Shown here piece by piece: positions 33,133-42,229 of a stretch of 64,000 nt of DNA. Position 1 is the first letter of the stretch; every line of letters begins with the position of its first letter. A model generated the notes under the pieces. That model was not told where the DNA came from. It worked only from the letters and a program-made list of their open reading frames with translations, and did no database searches. The position numbers were made by a program, and so were the translations under genes. Source of the stretch: Anastrepha obliqua. Its lineage: Eukaryota; Arthropoda; Insecta; Diptera; Tephritidae. The stretch lies in contig NC_072893.1 in NCBI RefSeq assembly GCF_027943255.1, forward strand, positions 56,390,001-56,454,000, read 5' to 3'.

Positions 33133-34555
33133 GAAAAATTCATAAAAGTTTGCTAAATACATAATTTTTTTCCAACAAAATTTTCTTAAAATTTAAAAAA
33201 AATTAGAAAAATAAATAAAAAATAATGATTTTTGGGACTTTTTTTTATGAAAATTTTTTTATTGTGGCAAACCCCTCTCCAGATGTTTTTCAAAACTTAC
33301 AAAAAAAATAATTTTCTCAAAAATTTTGAACAAGAAACATAATTTTTTTCCAAAAAAGAAACCTTTTACAGTTCCTTTGATTCTAAAAAATTAGAAAAAT
33401 TAGAAAAAAAAGTGTAAAAGAAACAAATTTTAAAAAGTATATTTGATGCTAAAATATTTAAAAAAATTTAAAAAGAATCAAAAATTCAAAACTTACATAA
33501 AAGTTTGCTAACAATTTTTGAGCCAAATGCATAATTTTTTTCCAAAAAACTTGTTTTTAAGTTTTTAAAACATTACAAAAATAAATAAAAAATAATGATT
33601 AAAAAGAATCTTTGATCCTAAAAATTAAAAAAAAAAAAAACAATTTCTCCTCTTAAAACATTTTAAAAGTATATTTTCCTAAAAAAATATTAAAAAAATG
33701 TAAAAGGAGTCACAGTTCAAAAATTATAAAAAAAAAATTGTCTAAAATGAGTTTGGTCAAGTGATATAATTTTTTTCAAAAAAAAAAAAAACATTTAAGA
33801 TTCTTTGATTCAAATAAATAAAAATAATTAAAAAAACGTTTAAAAAGTATCTTTCATCTTAAAACATTAAAAAAAATTATTTTGAAGCAATCAAAAATTA
33901 CAAAAAAATAATTGTCTAAAAATTTTCTTTGAAATTAAAAAAAATTTAAAAAGCATCCTTCATCTTAAAAAAATTAAAATGTATATTTTCCTAAAAAATT
34001 AAACAAACAAAATTAAGAAAGAAAAATTCAAAAATTACAAAAAAATAATTGTCTGAAAATTTTGGACAAATGACATACTCTTTAAAAACAAAAACATTTA
34101 AGATTCTTTGATCCAAATACATAAAAAAAATTAAAAAAAAGTTTAAAAAGTATCTTTCATCTTAAAACATCAAAAAAAAACATTTAAAGGGAATCAAAAA
34201 TTAAAAAATTACAAAAAAATAATTGACTGAAATATTTTGGTCAAATTTTGGGTCAAATGATATACAATAATTTAAAAATAAAAAAAAAATTTAAGTTTTT
34301 CGATCGTAAGAAAATATGCAAAATTAAAAAAAAAAATTAAAAAGCATCTTAGAATCTAAGAAATTTAAAAAATATATCTTCAAAGCATCTTTGATCCTCA
34401 AAACATTAAAAAATAAATTTATGAAAATGCCAATAAAAAAATACATTCCTCAATAGCAAAACTTTCAGCCTAGAATAAATCACAAAATTGTTAAGTTCTT
34501 TGTTGTCCCACAAGTAAACAAATATTTAGAAGCATTGCCATTACGATTACTTAAA

Positions 34556-34752
34556 AAAAATGCTATACCTATATGCTTATAATATGAGACAGTTTATGGA
34601 GAAACGCAAATCACCACCTCATTTTTTGCTACAGACAGCATTCGACAGACGGCGCCACCAAAGCATATGGGAGTCGCTCCAGCATAAAGGAGTTCCGATT
34701 AAGATAGCTGACGTCATGTTTAAAAGCACAGTATTCATAATTCTGCATAGAG
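34556..34752 (+). pseudogene. Non-LTR reverse transcriptase fragment, part 1
   Basis: Reads 'RQFMEKRKSPPHFLLQTAFDRRRHQSIWESLQHKGVPIKIADV' (described as motif: RQxxEK..., the FxxAFD-like catalytic strand, IWxSLxxKGVP), followed by 'ILHRV' at the mariner insertion site. It is the fingers/palm start of an endonuclease-type non-LTR RT. The stretch equivalent to DFxxAFD lacks the first Asp. It continues at 36046 after the mariner. Confidence 0.72.
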
Positions 34753-34754
34753 TA

Positions 34755-36043
34755 CGAGGGGTGCATTTTATATGTCGGAATTAGAGAACAAAAACAAATT
34801 TTAATCATCGAAAATCACTTTATTGTTTTTCAAAATATTCTCCATGAACATCTATACACTTTTGCATGCGTTTGAACCAATTGTCGAAGCACTTTTGCCA
34901 CTCTGAATGAGGTACCTCCAAAACATGCATTCTGAATGCCGCAACCGCTTCTTCAGGTGTCGAAAAACGTTGACCTCTCAGTTTGTTTTTTACATACGAG
35001 AATAAAAAGAAGCCATTCGGTGCCAAGTCAGGACTATACAGCGGATGACATTAATTCGATGTTTTGGGTGCTCGAAAATGCAGTTGTTTGAGCCGATGTG
35101 TGAGAGCTCGCATTGTCCTGGTGAAGAGTGATCCGTCTTTGGCGATTGGTTTTCCTAATTTCTTGGAAGACAACTGGCAAACAAATGGTTGTGTACCACT
35201 CAGAATTTACTGTTCTGTGTTGCTCTAGTGGTACGGTTGCGACATGTCCAGTTTTTCCGAAAAAACAGGCGACCAGTTGCTTGGAAGTGCTTCGTGCGCG
35301 AACAACTTTTGTTGGATTTGGCTCATCTTGAAACACCCATACAGTCGACTGCTGTTTCCTTTCGGGCTCATACGCATAAATACATGATTCATCACCTGTC
35401 ACGATGTCATAGACGTGTTTCGAAGCCCCGCAATCGTATTTTTTGAGCATTTCCTTCGACCAATCGACACGAGCCTTTTTTTGAGCGATTGACAAATTGT
35501 GTGGGATCCAACACGAACAAATTTTTTTGACAGTCAAATGTTTATGCAATATTGAATGTAAGCTGGTCCCACTAATGCCTAAGATTGTCTCAATCTCACG
35601 ATAGGTCACATGACGATCTTGCAATATCAGTTCGCGCACAGCATCAATGGTTTTCGGAACAACAACTGATTTTGGACGACCTTCACGAAATTCGTCTTGA
35701 AGTGAACTATGACCACGATTGAATTCACCATACCATCGATAAACACTGGTCCTTGATGGAGCTTCATCGCCAAAAAATGAATTAAGTTCATCCATGCAAT
35801 GTTGCTGAGTTAATCCACGTCGAAAGTTGTAAAAAATAATCGCACGAAAATGTTCACGATTTAATTCCATTTTTGGACCGAGATGAATCTTTTAAGTTAC
35901 TGTAAACAACACAAATAGCGCTGATATTTCAAAACGTTCTGAGTACGTAATAGCCAAAAAATGTCAAAGTTTGCGATACAGCTGTCAATTGCCAGATTGC
36001 AACACCAGGGTTGCCAAATCCCGACATATAAAAGGCACCCTCG
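34755..36043 (-). mobile_element. Mariner element (1289 bp) nested in an RT fragment
   Basis: TA-flanked (34753-34754, 36044-36045). Inverted repeats of about 25 bp: CGAGGGGTGCATTTTATATG at the left and the complement of CGAGGGTGCCTTTTATATGT at the right. Full-length but carrying an inactivated transposase in minus orientation. The repeat and protein sequence differ from the mauritiana-type copies in this window, so this is a separate lineage. Confidence 0.93.
34820..35870 (-). pseudogene. Mariner transposase, frameshifted, third Asp to Gly
   Basis: Begins at ATG 35870 (MELNREHFRAIIFYNF) and is open for 278 codons. It has the first helix-turn-helix (about 1-60), the second (about 75-110), a WIPHNL linker at about 121-126, the first catalytic Asp at 160 (VTGDESC, where Trp is usual in place of Cys) and the second Asp at 252 (HQDNASSHTS). 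Two bases are missing near 35046, breaking the frame before the third motif. The C-terminal part resumes to the stop at 34820 and reads YSPDLAPNGFFLF: the third Asp is Gly (codon at 35012-35014). It ends in the usual 'CIDVHGEYFEKQ'. Both lesions independently inactivate it. Confidence 0.92.
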
Positions 36044-36045
36044 TA

Positions 36046-36686
36046 CTGCATGACGGCACTCTATCCGCGCCAAATGCGCCAGTAGTAGGAGTGAAGCAAT
36101 GCTGCATATTATCGCCACTGTAACTTTGTATGGTATTTGAAGATATGCTAAATAACGCCCTTGACACCAGCTCAGGAAGAGAAGTTCTCTGAATCCTATT
36201 ACTATGATACACCAGGAAGACCCCGACTACGCTGACGATATTGCCCTGCTTTCACAGCACAACGGATACATGCAAAAGAAACTTGATGACCTCAGTTTAG
36301 ACGCAGAGCACGCCGGACTACGTATAAATGTGGATAAAACTAAATACAATAAATAAACACCTCACAGGCAAACAATTTTGCAGTATACGGTGAACATGCC
36401 GAAAGCGTCGATACATTTACCTACCAGATGGCGCAACGATGATTGATACAAATGTTAATATTAAAAGTACTTGAAGCACTAAGGTAAGGATTTTTAATTC
36501 GACTATCAAATCAGTTCTTCTGTACGGTTGTGAAACTTGGCTTGTTTGAGTATCTGCCATACATAGCTTATAATCATTTGTTAACCATTGTCGCAGCACA
36601 TTCCTGCGCATTGGTGGCCTGACAACTGGGATTTCGAACGCACTACTCCTCGTAAGAAGCGGACAAAAACCCATTGCTATTGAAAT
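36046..36686 (+). pseudogene. Non-LTR reverse transcriptase fragment, part 2
   Basis: Continues part 1. With the mariner and one TA removed the frame reads ILHRV-LHDGTLS across the junction. It contains 'VVGVKQCCILSPL' (GVRQGCxLSPxLF motif, Gly to Cys), 'DYADDIALLSH' at about 36223-36255, the YADD catalytic box, then 'LRINVDKTK' and, after small shifts, 'IKSVLLYGCETWLV' and 'CRSTFLRIGGLTTGISNALL'. This is the RT palm/thumb and C-terminal domain of an RTE/CR1-like endonuclease-RT element. Several stops. It ends at the SINE starting near 36687. Confidence 0.82.
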
Positions 36687-36966
36687 GTGGCAGTCGCCGT
36701 AGCTGAATGGGTTGGTGCAAGACTACGAAATGATAGAAAAAGTGTTTCCGAATAGCGGTCGTCCCTCTGCAGGCAATAGCAAACCTCGGAGTGTATTTCT
36801 GCCATGGAAAAGCTACTCATAAAAAAAATTAACTGACGCTCGAAGTTGGCTTAAAACTGTAGTTCCTCCCATTTGGGGAACAACATCAATACGCACACCA
36901 CAAATAGGATGAAGTGCCACGGCCAACAAAAGAAGTAAGCGTCAATTATTTATTTATTTTTTAAAA
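36687..36966 (+). mobile_element. tRNA-derived SINE, copy 1
   Basis: The head GTAGCTGAATGGGTTGG includes an RNA polymerase III A box (TAGCTGAATGG). The B box part is missing, apparently through internal deletion compared with the 48.2-kb copy. The body is shared with other copies: 'AATAGCGGTCGTCCCTCTGC', 'CAAACCTCGGAGTGTATTTC', 'AACAACATCAATACGCACAC', 'CGGCCAACA'. Ends in an ATTT-rich tail. No clear target duplication seen. Confidence 0.8.
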
Positions 36967-37970
36967 AAGGTATTCACTTTGCACTTTGTGGCAAATTTTT
37001 ATCTCTGATTCTGAAAAAATTAAAACAAAAATTATAGCAATGCTAAAAAAATAAAAGATTTCACGCTGTACTAAAAGCATTTCACGATTGAATAAGTCAC
37101 AAAATTGTAAAATTTTTTCAAAATTTTTTTTGGGCTGCAAAAATACAAATTTTTAGAAAAATTGGCGAATTGACGAATTGTCAAAATACGTGGATCACTT
37201 GAAATAAATATAGTAGGTTCAAGGCATGCTAAACAAGTAGCATCGGTAGGGTAGTAATTTTCATTTTTATAAAATAATATTCAAGAAAATTATCACTTAC
37301 CTCCATCGATTTGCTAGTCAGATCAGCAGCCAACTTGAATTTGATTTCATTGAAAATATTTCTCATTAAGATCCTAAAAAAAAATAAAACGGAAGAGTTT
37401 ATATAAATATTTCTTATGTTTTACTTTTCATGAAATACCTAGATTAATATAAAATCGTATGATAAAAATTGTAATGTGAAATTTAAAAAAAAATTACCCT
37501 AAGTATTGGAAAAATAATTGCAAACTAGCGTTTTATGTTTACTAAAACAATCCTATACCCCAAAATTTGTTATAAAAGAAGTGATAGCAATAATAAAGCA
37601 ACCTGTATATTGAGCACCAAATCAGAAAGCAATAAATTTAAAATAAAACATCTTTACTTTCACAAAAAAATGCCTGTTCTTATATGCACATATATATGTA
37701 TTTACATACATACATACATACATTCACTTGCTTACGCTTGCGTTGATTTATTGTGCTTTGGTAAGTGGTATTTTCTTTTTTCTCTTTAACTTAAAAGGAG
37801 TTTTATATGCAAAACGATTGGCGTGAAAGGTGCAAACTGCTCTACGTGACTCTAAAAATAGCAGTTCAATGCAGCAAAAGAAATTTCTGTGTGTATGTAT
37901 TTTAAGGAAGAAATATGTTATGGTTATAATGAAAAGAACGAATACGCGAAAATTATAGCTTCTTGCAATT
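36967..37970. other. AT-rich, family-B-like block, then anonymous DNA
   Basis: 36985-37200 contains blocks like array B ('AAGATTTCACGCTGTACTAAAAGCATTTCACGATTGAATAAGTCACAAAATT' compared with 24880-24900 and 34470), ending in 'AAAATACGTGGATCACTTGAA', similar to the edge of array B at 24960. The remainder to 37970 has no gene; TACA repeats lie near 37705-37722. Confidence 0.5.
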
Positions 37971-39103
37971 TATTACATATTTTTTTATTTATTTTTTTGT
38001 TTAATTTCTTTATTTCACTTAAATTTTACTTTAATTTTTTTTAAATTTGGTTTTAGTCAAATTTTGTGGTATTGCCTTTATTGTTTTTTTTCTTTGTTAT
38101 TAAATTTTTGTTTTACTTTTTTAATTTATTGTTGTTTTTTTTGTTATTAAATTTTTCACTTTATTTTTCGTTAATTTTATTTTTGTCATTCTATTTTTTC
38201 CTTTTATTTTCTTTTAATTTTTTTATTTTTTTGCATTAAATATTATTTTTTTTTGTATACCTTTTTTTTAATTATTTTTTTCTACTTTGTTTCCTCATGC
38301 ATTAATTTTGTTAATATTTTTTTTAACTTCATTTTCTTTATCTCTTTTTTTATTATTATAGTTTTCTTGAATTTATTGCATATTTTTAAGGATTTTATTG
38401 AATTTTTTTATTTCACTTTAATTATATTTCTTATTTTTGTTTTTGGTTTTAGTTAAATTTTGTGGTATTGCATTTATTATTTTTTTTGTTTTCTTTTTTT
38501 GTTATTAAATTTTTAATTTTATTTTTCTATATTTTTCTTTTCTTTCTTTTACTTTATTTCATCACATTTTAATTTTGTAGTATTTTTCCTCTTTAATTCG
38601 TTTTAATTTTTTTTTTAATTTTATTATACTAATTAATTAATTTTTTTTGGTATAGCATTTAATTCTTTTTTTTAGATTTAAGTTCTATGTTTTACTTTGT
38701 TTCCTCGTACTTTAACTGTTTAATAGTTTTTTCTCTTTATTCTATTTTTATACTATTTTTTTCATTTATTTGTTTTTTCTTACGTTTTAATTTTTGTTTA
38801 GTTTTCTTTTCTTTGTTTCCTCATACTTTCATTATTTAATGTTTTTTTTCTCTTCATTTTCTTTATTTCTTCTTTTTTTATTATAGGTTCCTTGAATTTA
38901 TTGCATATTTTTAGTTCTTTTATTGAATTTTGTTATTTCACTTTAGTTATTTTTTTGTTTTGGTTTTAGTCAAATTTTGTAGTATTGCTTTTATTATTAC
39001 TATTATTATTATTTTTTCTTTTGTTACTCATATTTTCATTTTATTTTCTTTTAATGTTCTTTTCTTTCTTTTACTTTTTTCGTCATATTTTAATTTTTTA
39101 ATA

Positions 39104-40377
39104 ATAGGACTATGAGTAAGTTCGTGCGGTTTTACAACAGATGGCGTAACTTGATTATTATTCCATCGATCCACATTTCCAAACATTCATTGGAGAGCTA
39201 CTGTCGTAAGGCACAAACGTCAGTATAAGTTTTTTATTTGAAGCGTAAACAACAATATTTTTACCACACTTGAAAATGTCGAATTTCGTGCCAAATAATG
39301 TGTTTTTGCGGGGAATTCTTTAATATGAAGAAAAAAGCAGCCGAAAGTCATCGTGTCTTGGTGGAAGTTTATGGTGAGCATGCTCTAGCTGAGCGAACGT
39401 GCCAGAAGTGGTTTGCACGCTTTAAAAGTGGTGATTTTGGCTTGGAAGACGAAGAACGCGAGGGTGCGCCGCCAAAGTTCATGGATACCGAATTGGAGGA
39501 ATTGCTCGATCAAGATCCGGCTCAAACGCAAGAAGAGGTTGCAAAAACTTTGGGAGTTGATCAATCAACCATTTCCAAACGTTTAAAAGCCATGGGAATG
39601 ATCCGAAAGGTAGGCCATTGGGTGCCGTATGAATTGAAGCCAAGAGACGTTGAACGCCGTTTTATGGCATGCGAACAACTGCTTCAACGGCACAAAAGAA
39701 AGGGTTTTTTGCATCGAATTGTGACTGGCGATGAAAAGTGGGTCCATTACGACAATCCAAAACGTCGGACAACGTATGGATACCCTGGCCATGCTTCAAC
39801 ATCGACGTCGGCGCAGAATATTCATGGCCTGAAGGTTATGCTGTGTATCTGGTGGGACCAGCTGGGTGTTGTGTATTATGAGCTACTGAAACCGAATGAA
39901 ACGATTACGGGGGATGTCTACCGACGACAATTGATGCGTTTGAGCCGAGCACTGCGAGAAAAACGGCCGCAATACGCCGATAGACACGACAAAGTTATTT
40001 TGCAACATGACAATGCTCGGCCACATGTTGCACAAGTGGTCAAAACATACTTGGAAACGCTCAAATGGGATGTCCTACCCCACCCGCCGTATAGTCCAGA
40101 CCTTGCGCCATCCGATTACTATCTCTTCCGATCGATGCAACATGGCCTGGCTGACCAGCACTTCCGTAATTACGATGAAGTCAAAAAATGGATCGATTCG
40201 TGGATTGCGGCAAAACCGACCGAATTTTTCACAAAGGGAATCCGTGAATTGCCAGAAAGATGGGAAAAAGTAGTAGTAAGCGATGGACAATACTTTGAAT
40301 ATTAAATTTGTAACCATTTTACGTCAATAAAGTTTCAAATTTCGAAAAAAACCGCACGAACTTATTCATAGTCCTAT
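39104..40377 (+). mobile_element. Mauritiana-type mariner, copy 2 (1274 bp)
   Basis: TA-flanked (39102-39103, 40378-40379). Inverted repeats of about 30 bp differ at one base between the ends: ATAGGACTATGAGTAAGTTC at the left against the complement of ATAGGACTATGAATAAGTTC at the right. Nearly identical to copy 1 at 392-1670. Sits in a T-rich tandem array. Confidence 0.95.
39298..40305 (+). CDS. Mariner transposase with N-terminal 11-bp deletion
   Basis: Transposase of copy 2. The original start is ATG 39276 (MSNFVPNN), but 11 bases present in copy 1 are missing around 39320, which leads to a stop at once in that frame. The given frame uses ATG 39298, whose first nine residues are out of register and which rejoins the true frame at MKKKAAESH (Met at 39325). 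The protein is 335 codons, open to the stop. Numbered from 39298: helix-turn-helix region about 15-105, WVPYEL 108-113, catalytic Asp at 145 (VTGDEKW), 238 (QHDNARPH) and 273 (APSDYYLF), which is D,D34D. About 20 N-terminal residues are lost or replaced, but the catalytic domain is intact. Whether a protein from an internal Met would bind the ends is unknown; DNA-binding is expected to be weakened. Confidence 0.9.
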   Translation: MCFCGEFFNMKKKAAESHRVLVEVYGEHALAERTCQKWFARFKSGDFGLEDEEREGAPPKFMDTELEELLDQDPAQTQEEVAKTLGVDQSTISKRLKAMGMIRKVGHWVPYELKPRDVERRFMACEQLLQRHKRKGFLHRIVTGDEKWVHYDNPKRRTTYGYPGHASTSTSAQNIHGLKVMLCIWWDQLGVVYYELLKPNETITGDVYRRQLMRLSRALREKRPQYADRHDKVILQHDNARPHVAQVVKTYLETLKWDVLPHPPYSPDLAPSDYYLFRSMQHGLADQHFRNYDEVKKWIDSWIAAKPTEFFTKGIRELPERWEKVVVSDGQYFEY

Positions 40378-41079
40378 TATTTTTCCCATTTATTTTCTTT
40401 AAATTTTTTTTTACATTAAATAATTTTTTTATTTTTGGTACAGCATTTAATTCTTTTCAGTTTTATCTTCTGTGTTTTAATTTAATTTTTTGTTTTTTTT
40501 TTGTATTTTTCTTTACTTTCTTTATTTCTCTTTATAATTTATTGTGTTTGCATATATATTGTTTTTTTTTTGGTTACGTCAAAATTTTTTTTAGTTTTCT
40601 TTTCTTTGTTTCCTCGTACTTTAATTGTTTTAATATTTTGTTTCTTTAATTTCTTAATTTCTATTTTTTTGTTTTTTTTTCTACATTCATTTTTTATTTT
40701 TTTCTTACGTTATTATTTTCAGTTGGCTACAAAATTCTGTGTAACAAAATTATGGTGCCTAAAATTGTATTCAGCGAAATTCTGCATTGCGAATTCTGAA
40801 GAAAAGTACGCACTTCTTCTCATTATTCGTATGCTTCTAAGAATTTTCAGTTCAGAGGGTTGTCCGTTATTAAGGCAAAGCTAACTAACTGAGGCTAGTT
40901 TCAGAAACCGCTGTGTTTTTTTTCATTTTTTATTAATTTTATTATATCTTCATTTATTTATTTATTTTACACTAACTTTTTTCAATTTAACTTAATTTAA
41001 TTTTTTTATTTTTCTTTTCGATTACTTCGATTGTTTTATATATCTTGTCGAACAAGATGATGTCAGGTTTCTTATTTTA

Positions 41080-41970
41080 TTTTATTTGAGCTTAATCCAT
41101 CTCGGCTATTGCCGGAGATTACACATACCGGATAAAATTTTCAAGGGATTGTGCTCTGGTGGAGCGTAGTCCAAGTTCTACGCCCATGCGATTACTATTG
41201 CTTAAATATTTAAAAATCTACGAACTATTGCACATGTGTCCAGTATGGTCGACTTCTGCATATCTTCTAAGAGGTGTTGGCAGTCATACTTCTTCAACTT
41301 TTTAATTATTAAATGCTTAGACACTAATCCAGTGGACGATATATTTATTGGAATTATATTCACTTCCCTCGCTTCGTACATACGTTTCAGTTCTATGGCC
41401 AAAGCTGCATACTTCGATATTTTGGTGGAGTATGTGCTTTGGATGTTGCGATTAAGGGCACCGCTATATCTATTACTTCGATTGTTTTATTTATCTTGTC
41501 GAACAAGATTATGTCAGGTTTGTTGGCAGCTGCGCTTTGATCTGTCCCAGTACAGTTTAAAATTTGCATTTTCCAATATTGCCTTTGGTTCATATTTAAA
41601 ATACAAGACTTCTCATGACATATTAACCGGGTCAAGTACGCTACATCCAGCAATTACATGGTCGATTGTTTCACCGTAAATGCCGCACCTTCGGCACCTA
41701 TCTTCTATTGCCTCGCCAGGTATCGGCCTACGGAAATCTCTTGTTGGAATAACTCGGTGCTGAATAGCGATTGCGAAATCTTCTGTTATAAGAAAATAGT
41801 TTTCCTCTTTTCAACCATAAATTGGATGATTGTGCGTCTGTACATTCCATTTCGAGATCATGGGGATGGTACTGAGAAATCATGCTTCATCAAACTGAGC
41901 GGGGTAAATCCATTATCTGCCACAGCGATAGCTTTAAATAGATGAGACTCGCTGCTTAGAAAATATGTAC
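41080..41970 (-). pseudogene. Non-LTR fragment with restriction-like endonuclease
   Basis: Minus strand, reading from 41970 down: 'KAIAVADNGFTPLSLMKH', 'AIAIQHRVIPTRDFRRPIPG', then 'EDRCRRCGIYGETIDHVIAGC' at about 41648-41705 (a CxxC...HxxxxC zinc motif). Next comes a long frame with 'NKPDIILFDKINKTIEVIDIAVP' (41490-41560), matching the PD...(D/E)xx restriction-like endonuclease of R2/R4-group elements, and after a shift 'MAIELKRMYEAREVNIIPINISSTGLVSKHL' (quoted as motif) to a stop at 41202. This C-terminal endonuclease separates it from the RNase-H-bearing fragments elsewhere in the window. The RT core is absent; two or three frame breaks. Confidence 0.8.
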
Positions 41971-41983
41971 GTAGTTTTAAATT

Positions 41984-42225
41984 TTGCGAAAAGTGTTATT
42001 TTATTTTATTTTATTTTATTTTCGCTTTTTTTTATTTTCTCTTTATTTAATTTTATTCGCATGCTTAGTTTTATTTTACCATTTCATCTTATTTTATTAT
42101 GTTTTTAATTTATTTTTTGACTTTGATTTTATTTTTCTTTATTTTATTTTGTTTTACTTCATTTTACTGTTTTTTTTTTGTTTTTGTAAATTTTTTTTAT
42201 TTCATTTAGTTTCCTGATTTATTAT
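41984..42225. repeat. (ATTTT)n-like low-complexity tract
   Basis: ATTTTATTTT-type simple sequence directly beside the 5' side of the restriction-like-endonuclease fragment. Low complexity also flanks its 3' side (40920-41080). Confidence 0.7.
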
Positions 42226-42229
42226 TACT

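Larger units (their letters stand above)
28340..34480. repeat. AT-rich array (family C), split by a copia element
   Basis: Left part 28340-28659 and right part 33138-34480 carry the same diverged unit: 'ATTGT(A/G)GCAAACCCxTCTCCxGATGTTTTTCAAAA' (28440 and 33261), 'AAACCTTTTACAGTTxCTTTGATTC' (28526 and 33359) and 'AAAAGTATATTTGATCCTAAAACATTAAAAA' (28599 and similar at 33433), so one array was interrupted by the 4473-bp copia insertion. Later units on the right (33770-34350) share 'AAGATTCTTTGATCC' and 'AAAAAGTATCTTTCATCTTAAAACAT' blocks. Confidence 0.78.
37975..41050. repeat. T-rich higher-order array (family D), split by a mariner
   Basis: Parts 37975-39103 and 40378-41050. Repeating blocks: 'TTTTAGTCAAATTTTGTGGT' (38053; variants at 38450 and 38966), 'GAATTTATTGCATATTTTTA' (38367 and 38894) and 'TATAGCATTTAATTCTTTT' (38651) / 'TACAGCATTTAATTCTTTT' (40439). 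The largest clear period is about 514-527 bp. Mariner copy 2 is inserted within it. Frames here are only poly-Phe/Ile/Leu translations of T-rich sequence. Confidence 0.72.

Noticed and set aside
36687..36760. Functional tRNA gene
   Set aside because: Only an A-box-like head is present, the B box is lost, and the sequence continues into the SINE body, so it is a SINE head.
40501..40884. 127-codon plus-strand frame, hydrophobic
   Set aside because: T-rich array translation (Phe/Ile/Leu). It looks like membrane segments only because of base composition.
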